DNA of 64,000 nucleotides, taken from positions 62,001-126,000 of the forward strand of contig JAPFFF010000061.1 of the NCBI GenBank assembly GCA_039105265.1. Direction: 5' to 3'. Below, in pieces: positions 6,529 through 13,308 of this stretch; the stretch's first letter is position 1; every line of letters begins with the position of its first letter. Below the pieces are notes generated by a model. It ran no database searches and was not told the origin of the DNA. It saw only the letters and a list, made by a program, of their open reading frames with translations. Made by a program: the position numbers and the translations under genes. The DNA comes from Tritrichomonas musculus. Taxonomy: Eukaryota; Parabasalia; Tritrichomonadida; Tritrichomonadidae.

Positions 6529-6843
6529 ATGTTATCGTCAGAAGGTGAAAAATTAATGAATTATTTAGAAAAGAAAGCTTATCAAAAGAAATTAATAATG
6601 CCAAATGAAGCTAGAAATTATAAAGGATATCAAAAAGATTTTGTAACTGATGATGAATTTGAACAAATTTATAATGCTTATTCAGAATTTCGAAAAGTAT
6701 TATCTGAATCATTACCTGTAATCACTGATGAAAAAATTCCTGATGATGAATTAAGTTTTGAAGAAAAAATTGAGAACCATGTAATTAATAATTTACATAA
6801 TGAAAATATTCGTACTTTTCCTGAATTTGAAAAATTGACCTGA
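6529..6843 (+). CDS. Small acidic protein (104 aa)
   Basis: Begins MLSSEGEKLMNYLEKKAY. It is acidic and probably helical, with a central YKGYQKDFVTDDEFEQIYNAY segment. No recognised domain. It is transcribed rightward from the divergent promoter at 6500. Its 3' end overlaps the 3' end of the minus-strand Lys-rich gene by 59 bp, so the two transcripts are convergent and antisense over that stretch. Function unknown. Confidence 0.5.
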   Translation: MLSSEGEKLMNYLEKKAYQKKLIMPNEARNYKGYQKDFVTDDEFEQIYNAYSEFRKVLSESLPVITDEKIPDDELSFEEKIENHVINNLHNENIRTFPEFEKLT

Positions 6844-8023
6844 ATTCATCAATTTTTGTTGACCATTGTCTTACCAATAAAACATGAGCGCTCCATTGAT
6901 CCTGTTCCTTTTGAGTTACCAAATCCAAGACGGTTAAGACATCCAATAATTCACCTTCGTCCAACTTTATTTGAATTCTTTTTTCAATTTCGTCTTCCAA
7001 TTTTTCTTCATTCCAGTCAGGGTGTGAAAATTGCACCATTTCTTTTGTGTCATTAATCAATTGTTTTTTGACATTGTTTTGTAAAATATTTTGATCCCTG
7101 TATTTTCGCCAATAAGTTTTCGATTCTTTTTCAGTGAGTAGTTCATCTAATTCCCAATCATCGGAATCAGCAAATTTGTCAGGATTGAGAACTCTTTCTC
7201 TTGCAATTTTTGTTATTTCGTTGTCTGCTTTTTCTGGGTATATCAGGTGGAGCATTTCTGATAAGTCTCTTATCTGTCTCTTTTGTTGACCAGAGACCAA
7301 TATTATTCTTGGAGTTGGCGCTGGAGGTGGAGGTGTTTGTTGAACATCTTTCGCACGGGGAACTTGTGATCGGCTTGTGATCTTTTTCTTTGGTTTATCG
7401 CGTTTATCAGATTTATCAGGTTTATCAGGTTGAATAACTCTGTTCATTCTTTCAAGTTTTCTTTTTGAAGGTGATTTCTTTTTTGAATTTGTTTTCTTTC
7501 CTGTCTTAGATTTCTTTTTTGAATTTGTTTTCTTTCCTGTCTTAGATTTCTTTTTTGAATTTGTTTTCTTTTTTGGTTCTGGTTTATTTTTCGTCTTTTC
7601 AACTGACCCTGGTTTGATTGTTTCATTCAAATCTTCTAATTGGACTTTTTCTTTCCATTCCATGTATTGTTCTCTTTCTTTCCTGTCGATTTCGTTTCTT
7701 GTAGCTTGACTTGTCTCATCTGTTGAAAACACCAATTTGAGATATGACTGTCGACTGGTAAAGGTTTTTGTTTTCATAAATTTCAAAATTTTTCTCAGAT
7801 CTCTCGGTAAATTGTTTTCATCTTGATAATATTGAAACATTGTTTTCATGATTTCGTCATTTGTCTTTCCGAGAATATCAGCATTGATTGATTTGAAATG
7901 GTCCATAAATATATCTGTCCAGATTTTGATATTGCCGTTTTCGTCGTAATCATCAACAAATGTATGTGCCAAATTTGATTTGAATAATTCCATGCAAATC
8001 AATCGTGCAACAATTTCATTCAT
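6785..8023 (-). CDS. Lys-rich repeat protein (412 aa from first ATG)
   Basis: No known family. The N-terminal ~130 residues look globular and helical. Residues ~150-184 are 12-aa Lys/Ser/Thr repeats (KKTNSKKKSKTG), a strongly basic tract suited to DNA or RNA binding or nuclear targeting. A Pro-rich linker (PPPPAP) follows near residue 230, then an acidic/basic helical C-terminal domain of ~180 residues. The same frame stays open upstream of the first ATG to about 8475, with protein-like composition but no ATG, so the natural start is uncertain and this entry may be only part of a larger protein. A DNA-packaging or virion core role is conceivable but unsupported by homology. Confidence 0.55.
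   Translation of the reverse strand: MNEIVARLICMELFKSNLAHTFVDDYDENGNIKIWTDIFMDHFKSINADILGKTNDEIMKTMFQYYQDENNLPRDLRKILKFMKTKTFTSRQSYLKLVFSTDETSQATRNEIDRKEREQYMEWKEKVQLEDLNETIKPGSVEKTKNKPEPKKKTNSKKKSKTGKKTNSKKKSKTGKKTNSKKKSPSKRKLERMNRVIQPDKPDKSDKRDKPKKKITSRSQVPRAKDVQQTPPPPAPTPRIILVSGQQKRQIRDLSEMLHLIYPEKADNEITKIARERVLNPDKFADSDDWELDELLTEKESKTYWRKYRDQNILQNNVKKQLINDTKEMVQFSHPDWNEEKLEDEIEKRIQIKLDEGELLDVLTVLDLVTQKEQDQWSAHVLLVRQWSTKIDEFRSIFQIQEKYEYFHYVNY
7473..7574 (-). repeat. 36-bp coding repeats (Lys-rich tract)
   Basis: Almost three copies of a 36-bp unit (7473, 7509, 7545) encode the 12-aa Lys/Ser/Thr repeats. Confidence 0.85.
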
Positions 8024-8425
8024 TTCGTCATCTTCTATAAAACGAAGGAATTCCTGATCATCTAACCATGAAATTATTTCAGATTTTGTTTGAATGCCAT
8101 TGTCTTCAAATTCTTGCCATTGCTCCGAGCTTATGTTTGATGGAAGGGTTAAATGATGATGATGGTGAATATTTTGATCTTTTTCTGTATTTTCAACTTT
8201 TTCATCTTTTTCCTGACAATCTAAATTTTTGATAACTTCTTCGGGGTCATCATCACTTTTCTGTGCTTTTGGTTGATTTTTCTTAATTATTGGTGTTGGC
8301 TGAGATTTGTATGCATCTTCTGAAATAAATTCGACTTCTGAGCTATAATCTTCATCTGATGATAAGCTTCTTTTATTTGGAACTGGTTGACTTATTTGTT
8401 GAAAACGTGGATTTTTTGAGCCATG

Positions 8426-8442
8426 TAGTAGTATAGTATAGG
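8426..8442 (-). repeat. Right inverted end of the cassette
   Basis: Read on the minus strand this is CCTATACTATACTACTA, matching the left end at 341-352 with one 5-bp expansion. It overlaps the left arm of a hairpin. Confidence 0.45.
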
Positions 8443-8466
8443 CTCCGCTATCGCCAAGCCTATACT
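8435..8466. repeat. Perfect 10-bp inverted repeat (hairpin) at the right cassette edge
   Basis: AGTATAGGCT (8435-8444) and AGCCTATACT (8457-8466) are perfect complements around a 12-base loop. The right arm is also the end of the direct repeat shared with position 334. The hairpin could be a recombination or replication site, or a transcript end between the Lys-rich gene and the capsid-like gene. Confidence 0.5.
8452..8466 (+). repeat. 15-bp direct repeat, right edge of the 8.1-kb cassette
   Basis: Partner of 334-348, 8118 bp apart in unit 1. It lies just outside the right inverted end and within the hairpin. Confidence 0.5.
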
Positions 8467-8677
8467 TAAGCCCATTTTACAGCCACTTGGAGCCTTTGGA
8501 AGCCCCCCAGAGCCTTCAAAAAGCTCCAACCACCTCGATAATTCAAAAAGTTCGCAACAAAAAAATTCCAAACTCATATTTTTATCGTCTCGTTGTAAAA
8601 ATTATTTTGACACAAAAAAATGTATTTCTTGAAGATTCCGTTAAGATAATCCCTTCGAATCAAGAAGTTGTTTTATA

Positions 8678-9619
8678 ATGATTGAAATGTACCCGACGCT
8701 CAATCCAGCTGAAGAACAAACACCAATCCCTATAGAATATGCTTACTTTTTGGAAGATGGAGAGCAAGACCCCAGCAAACCAAATCGATACTACTTTAAT
8801 TTTCCACAAGAATGGTGCACTTCAAATAGAGGAGAATCTATTGTTGGGGTAAGAAATATGTGGTTGATTGCGAGAAGAAGAAAAATTGAATTCACCATCA
8901 CAATTGCAAAATTTCAAAAGAAATATTTTAATATAGTGGAAGGGAATGATACGACTTCAAAAATAAATAATATGATATTATTGTATAAAGATAATATTAA
9001 AGTAAAAGATGTAAAAGTTATCGATTGGATGTCGATAGAAGGAGATTTTAGAGGATTCTTTAATGCTATTCATACATCAATAAAAAACTATATAGCAACA
9101 TGGTGGAAGGACGTCAATGAAATATTTGTACAGTCAGATACTGATATTTTAAATAGAGATATACAATCTGATGGCTATTATGATGAGAGGGGTTTTCATG
9201 AAAAAATATATTCAGAACGAAATAATAATGATGCGGATGAATATGGTGTAGCATTCAAATTAAAAGAAACAAATAAAGATTTTGATGAAGTATTTAATAT
9301 TGGTGATGGAGTTAGTCAAAACAATAAAGATGTTTATTTAAAGTACTATGATAAAGTTTTAACGTTTGATAATGTATGGGATAGACATTCATGTAAAGTT
9401 TATTCATCAATAGCAGAACAATCAAATCGTTATTATATTGGTAATTCGAATGTTAATTTCAACCCCATCAAATACTTTAAGCTGAATTCAACAGACCAAA
9501 GATTTTGGATTGATTTATATTCTGCGCGTGAATATAAAGCACCATTTAAATTACCAGTCGGTGAAAGCTTTGCTATAGAGATGATATTCTTACCATACAA
9601 GAAGATGTTATATGTTTAA
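8678..9619 (+). CDS. Possible minor capsid (penton-like) protein (313 aa)
   Basis: The family is not certain. The N-terminal part (YYFNFPQEWCTSNRGESIVGVRNMW, residues ~38-62) alternates aromatic and polar residues in a beta-rich pattern and recalls the start of single-jelly-roll or Tlr-type virion proteins in Polinton-like viruses. The middle is acidic and Asn-rich. The end (FKLPVGESFAIEMIFLPYKK) is again beta-like. No enzyme motif is seen. It lies 10 bp upstream of the integrase-like gene on the same strand, so the two may be co-transcribed. Neither the cassette nor the block B promoter motif precedes it. Structure prediction would separate a penton from an unrelated beta protein. Confidence 0.45.
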   Translation: MIEMYPTLNPAEEQTPIPIEYAYFLEDGEQDPSKPNRYYFNFPQEWCTSNRGESIVGVRNMWLIARRRKIEFTITIAKFQKKYFNIVEGNDTTSKINNMILLYKDNIKVKDVKVIDWMSIEGDFRGFFNAIHTSIKNYIATWWKDVNEIFVQSDTDILNRDIQSDGYYDERGFHEKIYSERNNNDADEYGVAFKLKETNKDFDEVFNIGDGVSQNNKDVYLKYYDKVLTFDNVWDRHSCKVYSSIAEQSNRYYIGNSNVNFNPIKYFKLNSTDQRFWIDLYSAREYKAPFKLPVGESFAIEMIFLPYKKMLYV

Positions 9620-9629
9620 ATAAATTTAA

Positions 9630-10091
9630 ATGACTTACAAAACAATAGAGGAGTTATATAAAAAGTTTCCATGGAAAACACCATCAAAATTTGTTCCTCT
9701 TGCAAAACGATATGGATTTACAGAAGAAGCAGCATTAAATTATTTGAAGAATATAGTGCATGATGTTAAAGTACCAAAGGCAAAATTTATGAATATATAT
9801 TCAAAACACTCAGGAGGATATCAAATGGACACTTTCATAAATGACAAAACAAAAGATGGTTTGAATTATCTGATGTTTATAAATATCAATACCCGAAAGG
9901 CTTTTTGTTATGCGATGAGAGGGAAGGGAGCAAAAGAAGTAGCTAGAGCATTAAATCAATTTTTAGTAGATGAACCAAATGTTTATTCTATTACTTCTGA
10001 CCAGGATGCCGCCTATTTGTCCAACGATGTTTTGCAAATAATGAAGGCAAAAAATATTATATACAATACTACGGAAGACAATAATCATTGA
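9630..10091 (+). CDS. Retroviral-type (rve) integrase-like gene, looks incomplete
   Basis: Resembles the DDE integrases of Polintons, virophages such as Mavirus, and related viruses, which join element DNA to the host chromosome. The N-terminal ~55 residues are helical. The RNase H-like core starts near residue 62 with GGYQMDTF (Asp67), and a second acidic motif lies in ITSDQDAAYLS (around Asp124). The protein is shorter than the family and looks broken, so it probably no longer integrates the element by itself. Its 3' end overlaps the 3' end of the capsid-like piece on the other strand. Confidence 0.7.
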   Translation: MTYKTIEELYKKFPWKTPSKFVPLAKRYGFTEEAALNYLKNIVHDVKVPKAKFMNIYSKHSGGYQMDTFINDKTKDGLNYLMFININTRKAFCYAMRGKGAKEVARALNQFLVDEPNVYSITSDQDAAYLSNDVLQIMKAKNIIYNTTEDNNH

Positions 10092-10323
10092 TGAACCCCT
10101 TTTCGATTTGACTGATTGTGTGTCCGCTGTGTGTGAGCTTCAAACGTGTTTTAGTACCGACGGGCATAGGTACATCTTTATTCTGAAACTCTTCAGTGAC
10201 GAATGAGAATGTATTATCCCCACCGTTTTTCTGTACGAGGTTTCTGAGTGTATCGTTAAAGAATTCGAGAATATCACCTTCATCATTTCCACTGTTTTTG
10301 AATTGAGCGTTCTGATATGTCAT
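10069..10323 (-). CDS. Piece resembling the start of a major capsid protein (84 aa)
   Basis: The segment with EEFQNKDVPMPVGTKTRLKLTHSGHTISQIEKGFI looks like the N-terminal region of double-jelly-roll capsid proteins of Polinton-like viruses. This comes from remembered sequence style, not a search. The piece is far shorter than a capsid protein (usually 450-650 aa) and looks incomplete. Its start is preceded by the block B motif (CCTATTTTTTTATGTGAACCCAA, then ATG; 10321-10346 on the plus strand). It points toward the integrase-like gene. Alternatively it is a small unrelated protein. Confidence 0.4.
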   Translation of the reverse strand: MTYQNAQFKNSGNDEGDILEFFNDTLRNLVQKNGGDNTFSFVTEEFQNKDVPMPVGTKTRLKLTHSGHTISQIEKGFINDYCLP

Positions 10324-10379
10324 TTGGGTTCACATAAAAAAATAGGAAGTACTGTTGATGAACTAGCATTGAATAAATC

Positions 10380-10402
10380 ACTTTTTATTCCCAACTCAAA
10401 AT
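10380..10402 (+). promoter_or_regulatory. Block B upstream motif for the gene at 10403
   Basis: CACTTTTTATTCCCAACTCAAA lies just before the ATG. Close relatives precede the starts at 10816 (ATTTTTATTAACACTCAAAC), 13287 (TTTTTTTATTCAGACTCAA) and 10323. Its position right at the start codon resembles late promoters of large DNA viruses. The same sites recur in all units. Confidence 0.55.
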
Positions 10403-10723
10403 ATGGCGTTCGGAAGCTGGTTGAAGAATCTCGGTAAGAAGATAGTTAATGGATTCAAGAAAGTAATACCCATCGCAAAAAAAGTAGGGAAAGTTGTTAA
10501 GAATACCGTAGCTCCAATACTCGGAACTATAGGTAATGCTATCGGTGGTAAAGCTGGGAAAGCACTTGATATCGCAAGTAGCATTACCGGTACTGCAGCA
10601 GATAAAGCTCTCTCCATCACTGATAAAGTCGATAACTACATCAAAACGAATGGGCGTTCAGCGATGGATGATTGGATAGCTCATGAGAGAAACCTCTCAA
10701 AACACCTCGTAATCCCTAAATAA
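10403..10723 (+). CDS. Basic amphipathic minor virion-like protein (106 aa)
   Basis: The N-terminal half (MAFGSWLKNLGKKIVNGFKKV, then IPIAKKVGKVVKNTVAPILG) is a Lys-rich amphipathic helix followed by Gly/Ala-rich helical sequence (IGNAIGGKAGKALDIASSITG). This is the style of membrane-active or DNA-binding minor capsid proteins such as adenovirus pVI/pX and their Polinton counterparts. The C-terminal third is polar. No protease cleavage motif is obvious, and no viral protease gene was found in the unit. It is preceded by the block B promoter motif and followed at 10816 by another plus-strand gene. Assigned by composition and context. Confidence 0.45.
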   Translation: MAFGSWLKNLGKKIVNGFKKVIPIAKKVGKVVKNTVAPILGTIGNAIGGKAGKALDIASSITGTAADKALSITDKVDNYIKTNGRSAMDDWIAHERNLSKHLVIPK

Positions 10724-10791
10724 ACGTGTTTGATAACGATTGATAACGATTGAATATTTATGAAATCATTCAGAAATTATCATTAATAATT

Positions 10792-10815
10792 CACTATTTT
10801 TATTAACACTCAAAC
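10792..10815 (+). promoter_or_regulatory. Block B upstream motif for the gene at 10816
   Basis: CACTATTTTTATTAACACTC, then AAAC, directly before ATG. The gap before it also contains two GATAACGATT words in tandem (about 10730-10750). Confidence 0.5.
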
Positions 10816-11169
10816 ATGGATGTTAAGATTATAGAGCCCATCACGCACTACATTAAAGAATTCGATACACCTAACGACTTCGATTCATGGTATAAGTCCC
10901 ATCAAGAAGAGCTCGATAAACTCACCACTCACAAACTCAACAAGATGTATCACATCAATGGATATCGCATCACGCGTATTAAAGGTGTATTATCACTCAA
11001 GAAAGCATCTCGAAAATCAACTCCTAAAGATGATATCATCACTGATAATTCAGAGAACGAGCAGCGTTTCATAGCTATCGAAAATGAGATATCAGATATG
11101 TCTGAAGATATCAAGAATATTAAGATTGCTTTAAAATCTATAGAGAACTACTTCTCAAACCTCGAATGA
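10816..11169 (+). CDS. Small protein with C-terminal coiled coil (117 aa)
   Basis: Not recognised. The first ~55 residues (MDVKIIEPITHYIKEFDTPND) look globular with mixed strands and helices and end in an IRTRIKG-like basic stretch (ITRIKGVLSLKKASRKS). Residues ~75-117 are a heptad-patterned helix (IENEISDMSEDIKNIKIALKS). A globular head plus coiled-coil tail suits an oligomeric DNA-binding or assembly protein. It lies one base from the convergent ATPase gene, so the 3' ends almost abut. Confidence 0.5.
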   Translation: MDVKIIEPITHYIKEFDTPNDFDSWYKSHQEELDKLTTHKLNKMYHINGYRITRIKGVLSLKKASRKSTPKDDIITDNSENEQRFIAIENEISDMSEDIKNIKIALKSIENYFSNLE

Positions 11170-11170
11170 G

Positions 11171-12031
11171 TTATAATTGAATGAATGTTTCCCCACCGTC
11201 AATCACTTGAATTACGAGATATGGATGAGAGTCGGGATACTCATTCTTTAACGACATGATATTCTCATATTTTTCATAGAAATCATCGAAACAGAGGTTA
11301 GAAGCTGATTGACTATAGATATATCGCAATTGTTGTTTATTGAAGCATGGGAATATGAATAACGTAGTGATTTCGTTTTTGATATGAGGCTTGAGTCCCT
11401 TCCATCCCTGAATCAAGAGAAAGAATGTCATATTCGTATGTCGACAACGACGTAATAATTGCGAGAAATATGATGTTTCATTCGTGAAGAGTTTGCTGTT
11501 ACTGATATCATCAAACAACACAAGCGTATGAAGATACTTTTTATTGAAATCATCAATGTGTAATGTATTGAATAATCCCTCAATATCACTCTTCGTGATG
11601 TTTAATTGTGGATCGTTGAGCATGTTTTCGAGATGATTATTCTTAATGGAGTAATACTCATTCTTCGATTTAATGATTTTCTCGATAGTTTTCTCAGCAT
11701 CGGATTCACTCACGGTTATTATCGGTAATCGAGATTCTATTAAAGATTTCAATGCTAAGAAAGATCTATCACTTTCATTCCCATCTTTAGTAACATAAAC
11801 GAGTAGATGATGAGTATTCATTAACGATATTTTTATCACCTCTTCCAGAGCTATCACAGTCTTCCCCTGCCCTTGTTTACCAACGATTACATTAACTGAA
11901 TTATATCTCACGTTAATCTCAGGATGTATCTTATCGATGAATGCTCCACTCATATCTTTCTTCTTACTCGTTAATACCTCATTCACTTTATTTTTAACGA
12001 TATCGTTTAACGATATATTCTCAGGTATCAT
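11171..12031 (-). CDS. Packaging-type P-loop ATPase (A32/FtsK-HerA-like), 286 aa
   Basis: Walker A GKQGQGKT is at residues 51-58 and a Walker B-like HTLVLFDDIS is at about 168-177, with acidic Asp174/Asp175. These are followed by SQLLRRCRHTNMTFFLLIQGW, the pattern of packaging ATPases with a conserved arginine and a sensor strand. In Polintons, virophages and nucleocytoviruses this enzyme pumps DNA into the capsid. The length is typical of the family (~220-300 aa) and the gene looks whole. It sits between the coiled-coil gene and the 401-aa structural candidate, as expected for a morphogenesis block. Upstream on its strand is TATTTTTACATTTCATAAAC and then ATG, a weaker version of the block B motif. 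Confidence 0.8.
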   Translation of the reverse strand: MIPENISLNDIVKNKVNEVLTSKKKDMSGAFIDKIHPEINVRYNSVNVIVGKQGQGKTVIALEEVIKISLMNTHHLLVYVTKDGNESDRSFLALKSLIESRLPIITVSESDAEKTIEKIIKSKNEYYSIKNNHLENMLNDPQLNITKSDIEGLFNTLHIDDFNKKYLHTLVLFDDISNSKLFTNETSYFSQLLRRCRHTNMTFFLLIQGWKGLKPHIKNEITTLFIFPCFNKQQLRYIYSQSASNLCFDDFYEKYENIMSLKNEYPDSHPYLVIQVIDGGETFIQL

Positions 12032-12081
12032 GTTTATGAAATGTAAAAATATATATCACAACAGCATCATTCGTATCCCAC

Positions 12082-13287
12082 TTACTCTTCAGGATAAGTA
12101 ATTCCAGATGTTGAATAAGTAAATCCAGGCATTGGAGTATCGGGATCTATTGGTGCATCTTCATCAGCGGCAGCAGCTAATCGAGCATCAATATATGTAT
12201 CAGAAAATGGAGCTGGTGGTGGTGCTGCTGAAGTATTGAATTCAGATGGACCCATGACATATTCACCTGGATGAGCTCCAACAACTCTTACTCCACCTAC
12301 TACTGTGTTTATTTCGCTAACGATGAAATTAACGACTCCATCATAAGCATGAGTATTCGTGTTATCTTTAAATGCTGATATCATTGCGCGTACCATATTC
12401 ATAGTAGATGCTTTACCGTTTTCACTACGTTTCAACTTATCGAATTCTTTCTTAGTGAGTGTGTTATGTGGATCTAATGCTGATTTAAGTGATTGATTCC
12501 ATACCTTTGATGAGAGTTTACCGATGAATTTCAACTTCTCAGGACCCGTCAATGCACGTCCGATACTGGTTTCAACGATTGCAGCAGCATCATCAAAAGC
12601 GGGTTGGAAGAGGTATTTCTTGAAGATCGCGTATGCCGATAAATTCTTAGGTGCTGTCGATGTGTATCGCTTACTATTAACTGCATCTTTATAGAATGGG
12701 AAGTTCTGATCGTAGTAACTAGTATCGAGGCAAACTCTACCGACATTCTCAACTAAGTCTTGTGATGTAGCATCATCGTAACCGAAGTATTGAGGATTGA
12801 ATTGATCGCGAAGGAAATCTCTCTTACTATATACTTTAACTTCATTTCCGTGAGCATCAACATGTGATTTACCTCGCTGATTTCTTACTTGTGCACGTGC
12901 AGCTCTTGTAGGAAGTGCGGTGTTATATACTAAATCGTCAGCCCATTCACTCTTCTTTGTAGTCCATCCATTAACGATTAATGGATTACCACGTTTATCA
13001 TAAACGATGACATCAGGGATATTATCACCATTAACATCAGTGAGATTCGCTAATACAGCAGGACCGTTGGGATCACGCTTATTCAAGTACCATGGTGAGT
13101 TAGGTGATGATTGATTGTGTTTCTGTATCATAGCTTCAGCGTTTTGTGGAGCGATAGCACTCTTAACACGTTTAACATCACGTTTGATATCGAGAACTAT
13201 ATTCATCAATGAATCCATACCAGGTTTCTTCTCAGCAGTTACTTGCTTAGGAGTATATCGCAATTGAGGGTAATTTTGTTCTGTCAT
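12082..13287 (-). CDS. Putative virion structural protein with a calcium-loop-like motif (401 aa)
   Basis: The start at 13287 (MTEQNYPQLRY) is preferred to the in-frame ATG at 13329, because the block B promoter motif lies exactly between them. Residues ~84-92 read DVNGDNIPD, an EF-hand/dockerin-like DxNxD calcium loop, followed by VIVYDKRGNPLIVNGW. The rest is mixed helical, with a Pro/Ala-rich acidic tail (SAAPPPAPFSDTY, EDAPIDPDTPMPG). I recall similar loop-plus-'VNGYTTKKS' proteins in large and Polinton-like DNA viruses, but cannot confirm it. Position beside the packaging ATPase supports a structural or assembly role. It looks whole. Codon use is richer in CG-containing codons than the cassette. 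Confidence 0.55.
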   Translation of the reverse strand: MTEQNYPQLRYTPKQVTAEKKPGMDSLMNIVLDIKRDVKRVKSAIAPQNAEAMIQKHNQSSPNSPWYLNKRDPNGPAVLANLTDVNGDNIPDVIVYDKRGNPLIVNGWTTKKSEWADDLVYNTALPTRAARAQVRNQRGKSHVDAHGNEVKVYSKRDFLRDQFNPQYFGYDDATSQDLVENVGRVCLDTSYYDQNFPFYKDAVNSKRYTSTAPKNLSAYAIFKKYLFQPAFDDAAAIVETSIGRALTGPEKLKFIGKLSSKVWNQSLKSALDPHNTLTKKEFDKLKRSENGKASTMNMVRAMISAFKDNTNTHAYDGVVNFIVSEINTVVGGVRVVGAHPGEYVMGPSEFNTSAAPPPAPFSDTYIDARLAAAADEDAPIDPDTPMPGFTYSTSGITYPEE

Positions 13288-13308
13288 TTGAGTCTGAATA
13301 AAAAAACG
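13285..13308 (-). promoter_or_regulatory. Block B upstream motif for the gene at 13287
   Basis: On the minus strand TTTTTTTATTCAGACTCAA and then ATG. It fixes the start of the 401-aa protein. Confidence 0.5.

Larger units (their letters stand above)
8024..8677. other. Gap holding an open upstream frame, the cassette edge and a GC-rich patch
   Basis: From 8024 to about 8475 the minus-strand frame of the Lys-rich gene continues without ATG; it is acidic, with a five-His run. 8426-8466 is the cassette edge and hairpin. From ~8470 to 8530 is a patch rich in GGAGCC/GGAAGCC/AGAGCC words, unlike its surroundings. A 63-aa plus-strand frame (8487-8678) crosses it and overlaps the next start, but I do not call it a gene. 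Confidence 0.4.

Noticed and set aside
6856-7056. 66-aa plus-strand frame
   Set aside because: Antisense to the 3' part of the Lys-rich gene; it looks like a shadow of its codon pattern.
7444-7626. 60-aa Gln/Lys/Arg-rich minus-strand frame
   Set aside because: It is the 36-bp repeat of the Lys-rich gene read in another phase.
8160-8180. Five-His run resembling an engineered tag
   Set aside because: It lies inside a natural low-complexity acidic stretch of the open upstream frame, encoded by simple CAT repeats, with no vector sequence around it.
8392-8577. 61-aa minus-strand frame
   Set aside because: It crosses the hairpin and the GC-rich patch, with no coding signal beyond being open.
8487-8678. 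63-aa plus-strand frame overlapping the start of the 313-aa gene
   Set aside because: The first third is GGAGCC-type repeat and neither promoter motif precedes it. The last ~35 codons look mildly protein-like, so it is noted in the gap entry but not called.
10396-10620. 74-aa hydrophobic minus-strand frame
   Set aside because: Antisense shadow of the basic amphipathic protein; complementary Lys codons produce apparent Phe/Leu richness.
12549-12752. 67-aa minus-strand frame
   Set aside because: Alternate phase within the 401-aa structural candidate.
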